Assembly (NCBI RefSeq): GCF_963975345.1
Contig: NZ_CAXBGE010000009.1
Coordinates: forward strand, 105,755 to 169,754
DNA length: 64,000 nt
Direction: 5' to 3'
Source: Maricaulis sp963975345
GTDB lineage: Bacteria; Pseudomonadota; Alphaproteobacteria; Caulobacterales; Maricaulaceae
This document shows, piece by piece, positions 45,087-52,535 of this stretch; within the stretch, counting starts at the first letter, position 1; the number at the start of each line of letters is the position of its first letter. The notes under the pieces are model-generated. The model ran no database searches. It was not told the origin of the DNA and saw only the letters and a list, made by a program, of their open reading frames with translations. The translations under genes were made by a program, and so were the position numbers.

Positions 45087-45962
45087 CTACCCATCCAGCA
45101 TTTCGATCCGCTCGGGATGATCAATCCGGATCATCGGTCCATTCTCGGCCTCGATCCAGCCACGCACCCGGACGCGGTGGCCTGTCAGATCGGCCAGCGG
45201 CCGGCCGGCCGCCTCGAATGCCGCTTCGTCAGCCGCTTCGACCACGACCGTGAAGTCGGTGCGGTAATCCGCTCCGAAATTGATATAGGTCCGCCCCGAG
45301 CGTAGCCGGGTGACCTCGATCACCCGCCCCTCAACCAGCTGGACCGAACCGATATCCTGCGCCAACCTGTCCGGATCAGTGTCGCGGACATGATTGGCGG
45401 GGTTAGACCACAGACCGAGACCCGCCTCGCGCGCACCGGCCTCCAGCTCGAGCAAGGCGGGCGCGGCCAAGTGATTATCCTTATGGCTGAGCACCCGCGC
45501 CTTCCCGGACGCGACAAGCGCCGCCTGGAGCCAGGCGCCGTCCTGAGCGCGATAGGCTTGCGCAACGGCACGGTCATAGCGGTCACGGTGCAGGCCATCA
45601 TAGGCGAGCCTGACCGCCCGCCCCTGCAGCCCCTGCAACCCGGCCTGCAGGCCTTGGCCTGGCCCTGTTTCAGCGGATCCGGCGTCACGGGTTGCGGCCA
45701 CCGGCAAATCAAGTTCCGCCAACCGGACTTCAAGCGGGCCCGCTTCCGTCTCCAGCATCAGGCTCAACGGGCCAACGATCTCGCTCACGGTCCCGGTTTC
45801 GCCAGCCTCGAACCCGGCTTCAACTTCGGCCACGGCGCCAGCCGCTGCGCCAGCCGCTGCCCCAGCCGCTGCCCCAGCCGCTGCCCCGGTCTCGCCACCC
45901 GCGCCAGATTCCGTGCACGCCACGAGGGCCAGTATCGCCAACAGTTTCAGAAAATCCGGCAT
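45087..45962 (-). CDS. Lipoprotein with degenerate thermonuclease (SNase) domain
   Basis: 291 residues from the ATG at 45962. A lipobox L-A-L-V-A-C near residues 11-16 is followed by an Ala/Gly spacer made of repeated A-A-A-G units encoded by a 12-bp tandem repeat. The middle (about 60-175) is SNase-like: V-R-L-A-E-L-D-L-P, then Y-D-R-A-V-A-Q-A-Y, L-V-A-S-G-K-A and E-A-G-L-G-L-W. Some catalytic Arg positions of staphylococcal nuclease cannot be confirmed. The C-terminal part resembles an OB-like domain. It is convergent with carD. Confidence 0.8.
   Translation of the reverse strand: MPDFLKLLAILALVACTESGAGGETGAAAGAAAGAAAGAAAGAVAEVEAGFEAGETGTVSEIVGPLSLMLETEAGPLEVRLAELDLPVAATRDAGSAETGPGQGLQAGLQGLQGRAVRLAYDGLHRDRYDRAVAQAYRAQDGAWLQAALVASGKARVLSHKDNHLAAPALLELEAGAREAGLGLWSNPANHVRDTDPDRLAQDIGSVQLVEGRVIEVTRLRSGRTYINFGADYRTDFTVVVEAADEAAFEAAGRPLADLTGHRVRVRGWIEAENGPMIRIDHPERIEMLDG
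45837..45889. repeat. 12-bp in-frame tandem repeat in the lipoprotein spacer
   Basis: About four consecutive copies of GCCCCAGCCGCT (plus-strand reading, first unit with a GCGCCAGCCGCT variant) encode repeated A-A-A-G in the minus-strand lipoprotein. Copy number can change by slippage without breaking the frame and would lengthen or shorten the flexible tether after the lipid anchor. Confidence 0.85.
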
Positions 45963-46151
45963 CTCTCCCTCCGGCAATTTAACTGTAACTTAGTTTAATA
46001 CACTTATTGGTTGCTTTTTCAACTCACAACTGGTGCGGGCAATGTGATTTGTGCCAACTGCGCTTCACTGCCCCCAAAAGCCCCGGCGTTTACCAATCAT
46101 TTTATCCTGCGGCGTTAACTAAGCGGGACATTCTGATCAGGGATCTGCGCC

Positions 46152-46709
46152 ATGACCGCCTACGCCTATACCGACGACACCAAGCCCTACGACGACGGCG
46201 CCGGCGCCGCCGCCGCAGCACAAGTCATCGCCGACGCAATCGGTGAGACCGCCGCGCGCGCTTCCCAGGGCGCTGATGCGGCCGAAATTGCCCGCGATAC
46301 GATGAACCAGATCGAGGAATCGAGTCAGGTTCTCGAACGCCGCGTCGAAGCCCTGACCGATGCGTCCAAGCGCATCAATGCCATTCTGACGACGATCGAA
46401 GCGATTGCGAGCCAAACCAATCTGCTCGCCCTCAACGCCACCATCGAAGCGGCTCGCGCCGGTGAAGCCGGTCGCGGTTTTGCCGTCGTTGCCGGTGAAG
46501 TCAAAGCCCTGGCCGGCCAGACCGCCAAGGCAACCGAAGACATCGCCGCCCGCATCTCGGCGCTGGACAATGAAGTGAAGGAAATCCTCGACGGCGTCCG
46601 CGGCTCCGGCGTCTCGGTCGCCCGCGGCAAGGAAGCCGTCGACCAGATGACCAAGGCAACCCAGGAAGTTTCGCAGCAACTCAACCGCCTGCGCGACAAG
46701 GTGCGTTGA
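46152..46709 (+). CDS. Soluble minimal methyl-accepting chemotaxis protein
   Basis: 185 residues, nearly all one MCP signalling hairpin. The conserved tip is I-A-S-Q-T-N-L-L-A-L-N-A-T-I-E-A-A-R-A-G-E short form, then A-G-R-G-F-A-V-V-A-G-E-V-K and L-A-x-Q-T. There is no membrane helix, no HAMP and no recognisable sensor domain; the first 35 residues are Ala/Asp-rich. It could dock CheA/CheW as a cytoplasmic adaptor or form part of a non-chemotactic array. AGGGA precedes the ATG and a strong terminator follows, so it is monocistronic. Confidence 0.88.
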   Translation: MTAYAYTDDTKPYDDGAGAAAAAQVIADAIGETAARASQGADAAEIARDTMNQIEESSQVLERRVEALTDASKRINAILTTIEAIASQTNLLALNATIEAARAGEAGRGFAVVAGEVKALAGQTAKATEDIAARISALDNEVKEILDGVRGSGVSVARGKEAVDQMTKATQEVSQQLNRLRDKVR

Positions 46710-46736
46710 GCCGACCGCACAATAATTGACGAACCA

Positions 46737-46770
46737 GGGCGGCAGGCTGAACAGCCTCGCCGCCCTTTTT
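46737..46770 (+). terminator. Rho-independent terminator after the mini-chemoreceptor
   Basis: GGGCGGC-AGGCT-GAAC-AGCCT-C-GCCGCCC: 12 paired bases with a single bulge and GAAC loop, followed by TTTTT. It lies 28 bases after the stop codon. Confidence 0.9.
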
Positions 46771-46844
46771 CATGCGCGCGATTCGGTACAGACGCAGGAC
46801 AGACTTCAACCGCACCGCAAAACCGTCTAAGAGCGAACCCGGTC

Positions 46845-46921
46845 GACCCCGTAGCTCAGCAGGATAGAGCAACAGATTCCTAATCTGTAGGTCGCGCGTT
46901 CGAATCGCGCCGGGGCCACCA
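46845..46921 (+). tRNA. tRNA-Arg (anticodon CCT), CCA encoded
   Basis: Full cloverleaf: D arm GCTC...GAGC, anticodon stem ACAGA/TCTGT with loop TTCCTAA, T arm GCGCG-TTCGAAT-CGCGC, discriminator A and encoded CCA. The acceptor stem is GACCCCG against CGGGGCC, leaving an A-C mismatch at position 2-71. It reads the rare AGG codon. It marks the left edge of a block of lower-GC genes, so it may be an island insertion site. Confidence 0.95.
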
Positions 46922-47504
46922 TTGTTTGCGACAAAGCCGCGAAGAATGCCCCGCCGAAGCCCGCAGGGCGAAGGCGGGCGGGCGGGGATGCGCAACGAGG
47001 ACTGGGCGCCAAAAGTTGGGCTATCAAAGGTCTGAGCGCCACAGCGTGACCAGGTTCTAAATTCACTCGGTTTTGTCGATGCTTCGTTGCCAATAATGGG
47101 TGCCTGTCACCATTTATCGGCATCGTTGCGTCGTTGCTTTGGGGCCTGTATCGGGACACCATTTCCCCGATGATTTGGCGTCCACCAACCCGTCCGGCAA
47201 GCAGGTTGCCGGCCCTGCGTCCAGAGCGACCGCCCGGCTGTTGTGACAGCCTGGCCACGAAACCGATCGCCCAGAGTCGGGCAATTTAGTCGGAAGAAAT
47301 GCCCGCCAGCGCGCCGCGCACTCGCCGTAGGGGGTGATCCGTCGGCCGGCTGCGCGGATGGACTCGTCACCCCCAGCCGCTGACGTTCCACCGAGTTCAG
47401 CACGCCAAATGTAAGATGGAATTGCGAGGGCATTAGACCATCCGGCGGATGGATCTCAGGGACAGATCGCGCCTCTTGTTAGTGGAGTTGGCAGAGGCGA
47501 CCAC
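46922..47504. other. 583-base gap after tRNA-Arg without a credible gene
   Basis: Directly after the tRNA a GC-rich nested hairpin (46949-46978; CCGCC, GCCC/GGGC, GGCGG arms) is present, not followed by a T run. The rest (about 47000-47500) has open frames on the minus strand but none has a start with a ribosome binding site or a recognisable family; two of them read through the tRNA in antisense. It may contain decayed mobile DNA. I see no second copy of the tRNA 3' end here or at the other side of the block. Confidence 0.5.
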
Positions 47505-48656
47505 ATGATTGAACAATACTTGTCCGGACCCCATAGGCGCGCCTTGAGTGTTCGTGATGATGAGCATTCTCCGGGGAACCGACATCCGAACGGTTATGTC
47601 CTGACGGTGATCGTGCCGACCTTCAACGAAATCGGAAATATCGAGGCGTTGTTGGACAAATTATCTGCGTCAATGGGCGAAATTCCGTGGAATATCATCT
47701 TCGTCGACGATGACTCTCCAGATGGGACCGCCGTCAAGGTCAAACAAATCGCGCTCGCGCAACCCAATGTGACGTGCATTCGCCGGTTGAACCGGCGTGG
47801 CCTAGCCGGTGCCGTCATTGAGGGCGTAATGGCAAGTTCAGCCCCCTTCATCGCGGTCATGGATGGGGATTTGCAACATGACGAGAAGCTCCTCCCCGTC
47901 ATGTTGGATGTGCTGACGTCAGGCGGCGCGGACCTCGTTGTGGCGAGCCGCTTCCTCAGCAGTAACGACCCCATTGGCCTGTCACCGATGCGCCGGGGCG
48001 GCAGCAAGCTGGCCAACGCCCTGACCAACCGGGCCCTGGGCACAAAACTCAGCGATCCGCTGAGCGGGTTTTTCATGACCCGGCGCGATTTGTTCGATTG
48101 CGTTGCCGACCGATTGTCGGTGAACGGGTTCAAGATTTTGCTTGATTTTGTCGGCGCGTCGAAATCCTCCTTGCGGATCGCCGAACTGCCATTCGAGTTC
48201 GCCTTCAGGCAATCTGGGGACAGCAAACTCGACTTGAAGGTCGCTATTGATTTTTGTGGATTGCTCCTCTCACGGCTGACACGGAATGTGGTGCCGACCC
48301 GATTTTTTCTGTTCGCCCTGGTCGGGGTTTCAGGCCTGCTGATCCATTTGACTGTGTTGAGGGTTCTGCTCGCATCCGGTTTCGCGATGGCAAATTTGGT
48401 GGCCGGCTTCAGTGCGATGACCTCAAACTACGCGATCAACAATGCACTCACCTATCGCGACCGGCGCAAAAAGGGGGTCGCCTGGTTGTGGGGATATCTT
48501 CGTTTTGGCGGCGTCTGTGCGACCGGTCTTGTCGTCAACATGGCCGTCGGGATGATTGCATACAGATGGGGCCTGCCTTGGTGGTTGGCCGGGGCGTCCG
48601 GCGCGCTCATGGGGGGGGTGTGGAATTACGCCATGGCCTCCAGGGTCGTTTGGTGA
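47505..48656 (+). CDS. GT2 glycosyltransferase fused to GtrA-like membrane domain
   Basis: 383 residues. The N-terminal part (about 30-245) is a DPM1-like GT2 domain with V-I-V-P-T-F-N-E-I-G-N, F-V-D-D-D-S-P-D-G-T and the metal-binding M-D-G-D-L-Q-H-D. The C-terminal part (about 265-383) has four membrane helices with the GtrA pattern F-L-F-A-L-V-G-V-S-G and S-N-Y-A-I-N-N-A-L-T-Y. Such fusions make and flip polyprenyl-phosphate sugars used by GT39 enzymes in the periplasm, and a GT39 gene follows with a 4-base overlap. Codon use is less GC-rich than in neighbouring housekeeping genes. Confidence 0.92.
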   Translation: MIEQYLSGPHRRALSVRDDEHSPGNRHPNGYVLTVIVPTFNEIGNIEALLDKLSASMGEIPWNIIFVDDDSPDGTAVKVKQIALAQPNVTCIRRLNRRGLAGAVIEGVMASSAPFIAVMDGDLQHDEKLLPVMLDVLTSGGADLVVASRFLSSNDPIGLSPMRRGGSKLANALTNRALGTKLSDPLSGFFMTRRDLFDCVADRLSVNGFKILLDFVGASKSSLRIAELPFEFAFRQSGDSKLDLKVAIDFCGLLLSRLTRNVVPTRFFLFALVGVSGLLIHLTVLRVLLASGFAMANLVAGFSAMTSNYAINNALTYRDRRKKGVAWLWGYLRFGGVCATGLVVNMAVGMIAYRWGLPWWLAGASGALMGGVWNYAMASRVVW

Positions 48657-50173
48657 GAATCGCGGCCATGCGCATCGGTTGGGTGGAACGCCACCCGCTT
48701 TCGACCCTAGTCCTGCTCGTGTTGGTCGTGCGGTTGGGCCTGGCGATGATCGCGCCGCTCACTGAGGACGAAATCTATTACCGACAATGGGCTGCACACT
48801 TTCAGTTCGGATATTACGATCACCCCCCAATGATCGCCTGGTGGATTGATCTGGGCGTCAAGCTCGTCGGGGATAATCGCCTGGGCATCAGACTCCTGCC
48901 GGTCCTGTCGACGTCTGTGATCAGCGCGATTCTGGCCCAGCTTGTCTCTGAACTCGGGGCTTCGCGGGCGCTGGCGCTACGGGCTGCAATCTGGTTTCAA
49001 GCCATGTTCCTGGTCGCACTCGGCGGCATGCTGGCAACCCCAGACGCACCATTGACCCTGTTCTGGAGCCTTACATTGCTCGCGACGGTCCGGGCGAGCA
49101 AACGCTCGGAGACCGGGCCGTGGCTGCTGGTTGGCGTCCTGATGGGGCTCGCATTGCTTTCGAAATATTCGGCCCTATTCTTGGCGTTCGGACTTCTGCT
49201 TTGGGCGCTGTCCACCCCGGGGAGACGCGCGATGCTCAGCCGGTCTGGGCCGTGGCTCGCAGGCTTGATCGCGCTGGCGTTCTTCGCTTTCAATGTCGAC
49301 TGGAACGCCCACCATCACTGGGTGACCTTCAGCAAGCAATTTGGCCGCGCGGTCCCGCATTCGCTTGATGTTTCCAAATTACTGGAACTTCTCGTGGGTC
49401 AATTCTTGCTGCTCAACCCGATTATCGTCATCCTTGCCGCGTGGTCGGTGTTGGCCCGCCGCCGGCTCGTTTCGAGCGACAATTCTCCTGATTTGTCATT
49501 GCTTGTCTTCACCGTTTTACCGTTCGTAGCCTACCTCGTCCTTCACGCCGTCCACAGTCGGGTGCAGGCGCACTGGCCGGTCCCGATATATCCGGCAATT
49601 GCGGCGCTGGCAGCGATCTGCGTTGGTGATGCACGCTTGACGGGATGGCCTGCCCGTCTATCGCGGAGCGTTGTGCCCGCCGCTGCCGGCATCGCGTTGC
49701 TACTCGGGGGTGCAACGGCCTTTCCCGGGGCGGTCCCGGGCCTCGACCCCGCCCGGGGGTTGCGCGGTTGGCCAGAGTTCGCAGCTCGGATCGACAATCT
49801 GGCGCAACAGGAGAGCGCGAGCTGGGTGGGGTCAATCAGCTACGGGACGGCAGCGAGCCTTGCGCGCGCGCACCCGGCAGATACCCCTGTCCTACAATTA
49901 TACCAACGAGATCGGTACACGACTGCCGATCCATCATGGACAATCGACGCCGCCCAGCCCGGCCTGGTGGTGGATCTGGTGCGCCGCGTCCACATCAGTG
50001 ACCTGGAACTATGTTTTGCCGAGATCGAACAATTGCCCGACCTTGAAAGAGTTGGTCCGGACGGCCATAGCACCCTGTATACGGTCGTTTTGGTGAGCGG
50101 CCCGTTGCGCCCCTTCGTCCAGGCGGGGTGCTGGGATCGAATCCTCCCATCGAGCGAGCCCGCCGCTGACTGA
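48653..50173 (+). CDS. GT39/ArnT-like membrane glycosyltransferase
   Basis: 506 residues if the GTG at 48653 is used (it overlaps the previous stop; AGGG lies upstream); an ATG at 48668 would remove five residues. The catalytic loop L-T-E-D-E-I-Y-Y-R-Q-W with Y-Y-D-H-P-P-M-I-A-W-W is the PMT_2/ArnT signature. About eleven membrane helices follow and a soluble C-terminal periplasmic part (about 400-506). It uses a lipid-phosphate sugar, likely from the GT2-GtrA protein, to glycosylate a periplasmic acceptor such as lipid A or protein. The acceptor is unknown. Confidence 0.9.
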   Translation: MRIAAMRIGWVERHPLSTLVLLVLVVRLGLAMIAPLTEDEIYYRQWAAHFQFGYYDHPPMIAWWIDLGVKLVGDNRLGIRLLPVLSTSVISAILAQLVSELGASRALALRAAIWFQAMFLVALGGMLATPDAPLTLFWSLTLLATVRASKRSETGPWLLVGVLMGLALLSKYSALFLAFGLLLWALSTPGRRAMLSRSGPWLAGLIALAFFAFNVDWNAHHHWVTFSKQFGRAVPHSLDVSKLLELLVGQFLLLNPIIVILAAWSVLARRRLVSSDNSPDLSLLVFTVLPFVAYLVLHAVHSRVQAHWPVPIYPAIAALAAICVGDARLTGWPARLSRSVVPAAAGIALLLGGATAFPGAVPGLDPARGLRGWPEFAARIDNLAQQESASWVGSISYGTAASLARAHPADTPVLQLYQRDRYTTADPSWTIDAAQPGLVVDLVRRVHISDLELCFAEIEQLPDLERVGPDGHSTLYTVVLVSGPLRPFVQAGCWDRILPSSEPAAD

Positions 50174-50200
50174 AGTGATCCTGGATCGGCCGATGCTATG

Positions 50201-50809
50201 TCAGCTGTGTTCGGTCAAGCGCTCGTCCGCGGGCATATCCGGGCTGAGGATCGCGTCGAGAAAATAGGCCGAGAGTTCAGCGCGGTTATTCAGGGCCGAC
50301 TTGCGGTAGATCGATTGTGCCTGTTGCCGGACTGTCGATTCATTCGAATGGCGCACGGCAGCGATTTGTTTGTGAGAGCAACCCTTTAGCATCAAGCTGG
50401 CGATGTCTCGTTCGGCGACGCTCAATTCCCAGTCGTTGAACTGGGACAGAACGGCTGCTCGAAAGCCATTGATCTGGTCGCGCTGGCTTTCCCGCCATTT
50501 TTGATTTTCCGCCCGACTTCCAGAGAGATCCTCCATCAGAACATCGTGCCGGCCCCGGATCTCGCGCATTTCCAACATCAGCCAGCTCATCGACGCAATT
50601 GTTCCAGCGAAGACCAGAAGTTCGAACAGGTCACCGGCTAACGCGACGGGGTCAGAATCCTTCTCGCCGCCGAAATATTCCAACGCGGTGGGGAGGGAGA
50701 GCAGGACGACAGCTACCGTCCCGATAATCACGGTCCGGCGGATACGCGGATCCCGGAGCGCCAGCCAAAATCCAGTGGGTTTCCCAGATGAGTTTAGAGG
50801 CATTGGCAT
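50201..50809 (-). CDS. Membrane-anchored LuxR-type transcription regulator
   Basis: 202 residues from the ATG at 50809. Two membrane helices (about 26-44 and 59-80) are followed by a charged coiled-coil-like linker (about 82-125) and a C-terminal LuxR/GerE helix-turn-helix (about 127-185: L-S-V-A-E-R-D-I-A-S-L-M-L-K-G-C-S-H-K-Q-I-A). No receiver or ligand-binding domain is present, so the signal would come through the membrane segment. It is convergent with the GT39 gene and divergent from the DUF3108 copy, which are its most likely targets; this is inference. Confidence 0.85.
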   Translation of the reverse strand: MPMPLNSSGKPTGFWLALRDPRIRRTVIIGTVAVVLLSLPTALEYFGGEKDSDPVALAGDLFELLVFAGTIASMSWLMLEMREIRGRHDVLMEDLSGSRAENQKWRESQRDQINGFRAAVLSQFNDWELSVAERDIASLMLKGCSHKQIAAVRHSNESTVRQQAQSIYRKSALNNRAELSAYFLDAILSPDMPADERLTEHS

Positions 50810-51019
50810 TGTTTCCCATCTGTATGGCCCGCGCCGCGCCCGGACATCCTGGACCACCGCTGGTCCCGGATCTCAACACCTATGGCGAACGTGGTGGATC
50901 AATCATCTACCTCAAACGGATAGTCAGAAAATCCCCAGACTGCGCCATATGTGCGATTGAGCGGATCGGCATCCTGCTGTGATCTTAGCGGTGTCGGACA
51001 CAGGAGAATAGCCTGAATC

Positions 51020-51871
51020 ATGATGCTCTTGAAACCCTTGGCGGCATGTGCCTTGGCTATGGTCGCGATCAGCAACCCTGCCTATCTCGCCTCGCCCTCG
51101 AGTTTGAACCTTGATGAGTTACGATCCGCGCCGGAAATTGGCGTGGAGTCGGATCATGTCCAGATCACAGCGCGATATTCCAGCACGGTGCTTTTCTTCA
51201 AGGTGGGCGACATCTCGGTAACCGCGGATTTGACGCCGACCAGTTACCGGGCCGAGACGACCATTCGCGCTGCCGGCTTGGCGGCACTGTTCGCCGATAT
51301 TGATATTCAGGCTGATGTCTCAGGGCTGCTCGGACCCGGAGGGGCTGCGCCGGAGCGCTACGGACTGGTGAACACGACGCCATCGAAATCACGTTCTGTC
51401 GAGATGCGTTTTCCCGAGGGTGTCGCCGTCGCCACCGCTACCCCGCCATTCGGCTCGCTGGGGGACCCCCCCGCAAGTGAGATCGACCGGACCCAGGTCC
51501 TCGATCCGATGACCGCATTTTTTATTCTCTCCGGTCTCGTGCCGGGTATTGCAGAGGCCAATTGTTCGGGCTCATTGCCCGTCTTTGACGGCAAGCAACG
51601 CTATGAAATTCGGCTAAGGGCGGCGGGAACCCAGCGCATCCGGACGGAGGCATGGTCCGGGGAGGCGAGGATTTGTGAAGCCTGGTATTTTCCTGTGTCC
51701 GGATACGACCCGGAAGATTATCCGACCGAGCGCGAAATGAGATACCCGCTCCTCATCTGGCTGGCGACATTTGCTGATAATCAAATCCAAATCCCGGTCC
51801 GCATCTTCACCAGAGCGGGGCTGGGCGGCGTAACAATCGAAGCGCGGTCTATCGAGCTGACTGAGGGCTAA
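51020..51871 (+). CDS. Exported DUF3108 protein (island copy)
   Basis: 283 residues with a signal peptide (about 1-24). It aligns along its whole length with the protein at 39471: A-A-G-L-A-A-L-F, P-P-F-G near the middle, L-P-V-F-D-G, A-W-S-G-E-A with a following Cys, and G-L-G-G-V-T-I-E-A-R-S-I-E at the end. The best ribosome binding site (AGGAG) is about 13 bases upstream. It faces the membrane LuxR regulator across 210 bases. Its codons are less GC-biased than those of its paralogue. The function is unknown. Confidence 0.84.
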   Translation: MMLLKPLAACALAMVAISNPAYLASPSSLNLDELRSAPEIGVESDHVQITARYSSTVLFFKVGDISVTADLTPTSYRAETTIRAAGLAALFADIDIQADVSGLLGPGGAAPERYGLVNTTPSKSRSVEMRFPEGVAVATATPPFGSLGDPPASEIDRTQVLDPMTAFFILSGLVPGIAEANCSGSLPVFDGKQRYEIRLRAAGTQRIRTEAWSGEARICEAWYFPVSGYDPEDYPTEREMRYPLLIWLATFADNQIQIPVRIFTRAGLGGVTIEARSIELTEG

Positions 51872-52104
51872 TCGCATAAGCAAACGAGTTGCCAAGCTTG
51901 TTGGATGGACGCGGTAACGGAGAGTGGGCATCCGTCGCGCCTATCATCCAGAAGATAATTTGGGCGTTCAGGAAGGCGAGGCGATCCGCTTCTGGATGGT
52001 CACTGCCATTGAGCAGTGAAAGGCACTCAACGAGCCCCGACCCTCCATTGGAATTATACTTGATCATCGGCGGGACGGCGAGCACCTTTCTTCTTGCGCG
52101 CCAC
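51872..52104 (-). pseudogene. hipA fragment (internal deletion and frameshift)
   Basis: A GTG overlapping the hipB stop begins V-A-R-K-K-K-G-A, the usual start of a HipA protein, but stays open for only about 15 codons. In another frame 52085-51924 encode A-V-P-P-M-I-K-Y-N-S-N-G-G-S-G followed by L-L-N-G-S and A-Q-I-I-F-W-M-I-G-A-T-D-A-H, the middle of a HipA kinase. All the rest (N-lobe, catalytic Asp and C-terminal helices) is gone. So roughly 55 of about 420 residues remain, out of frame. No active kinase toxin can be made. Confidence 0.8.
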
Positions 52105-52355
52105 TAGAACATGTCCTCGATTTCGGCGTGAAGGCCCGTCGTGCGGGGTTGGATGACGAGTTCAAGATCCAGCGCCCGGAGCAAATCCATGATGGTGGAT
52201 AGTCTGACGCCTTCAAGCCCGCCTTCAACGTCCGAAATCGTGCCCTGGCGCAGCCCCGCCTTGTTCGCCAGTGCGGCTTGAGTGTATTTGCGCAGACGAC
52301 GAAAGCGCCTCACGGCGACGCCAAGCTGTTTTGGGGATCTGACTGGCGCGTTCAT
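52104..52355 (-). CDS. HipB-like XRE-family antitoxin, apparently orphaned
   Basis: 83 residues from the ATG at 52355. An XRE helix-turn-helix occupies about residues 10-70: L-G-V-A-V-R-R-F-R-R-L-R-K-Y-T-Q-A-A-L-A then K-A-G-L-R-Q-G-T-I-S-D-V-E-G-G. The C-terminal A-L-D-L-E-L-V-I-Q-P-R is the HipB tail. HipB normally represses the hipBA operon and neutralises the HipA kinase. Here the partner is a fragment, but the antitoxin frame is intact, so it may persist as a DNA-binding regulator. Confidence 0.87.
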   Translation of the reverse strand: MNAPVRSPKQLGVAVRRFRRLRKYTQAALANKAGLRQGTISDVEGGLEGVRLSTIMDLLRALDLELVIQPRTTGLHAEIEDMF

Positions 52356-52393
52356 GGCCGCTCCTGTTTCCAGGAATATACGCAACAGCGGAT

Positions 52394-52440
52394 AAGCCGG
52401 CTTTATACGTTAACGCGGATATATATCGATAATACGTATA
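52394..52440. promoter_or_regulatory. AT-rich hipB promoter region with nested dyads
   Basis: Upstream of hipB the sequence becomes markedly AT-rich. It holds three dyads: AAGCCGGCTT (52394-52403), an inverted pair TATACGT (52404-52410) / ACGTATA (52434-52440), and GATATATATC (52418-52427) in the middle. A HipB-type repressor binds paired dyads in its promoter, so these are candidate operators. Confidence 0.5.
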
Positions 52441-52535
52441 AAATCACGACAATCTCATCACCGCAAACCAACGGAGGCGGTCGATAGAAAATATCGCCAG
52501 CCCTTTAGTCGAAGCGGAGAATGACCCTCGCGCGA

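Noticed and set aside
45837..45889. CRISPR-like array
   Set aside because: The repeat is contiguous with no spacers and lies in frame within a coding sequence.
46681..47433. Minus-strand open frames of 104, 143 and 108 codons over and beside tRNA-Arg
   Set aside because: Two of them read the tRNA in antisense, giving the familiar artefact R-N-L-L-L-Y-P-A-E-L type peptides; none has a ribosome binding site or family match.
46905..52530. Search for a duplicated tRNA-Arg 3' end as attR of the putative island
   Set aside because: No copy of the T-arm/acceptor sequence was seen on the right side, so attachment sites are not claimed.
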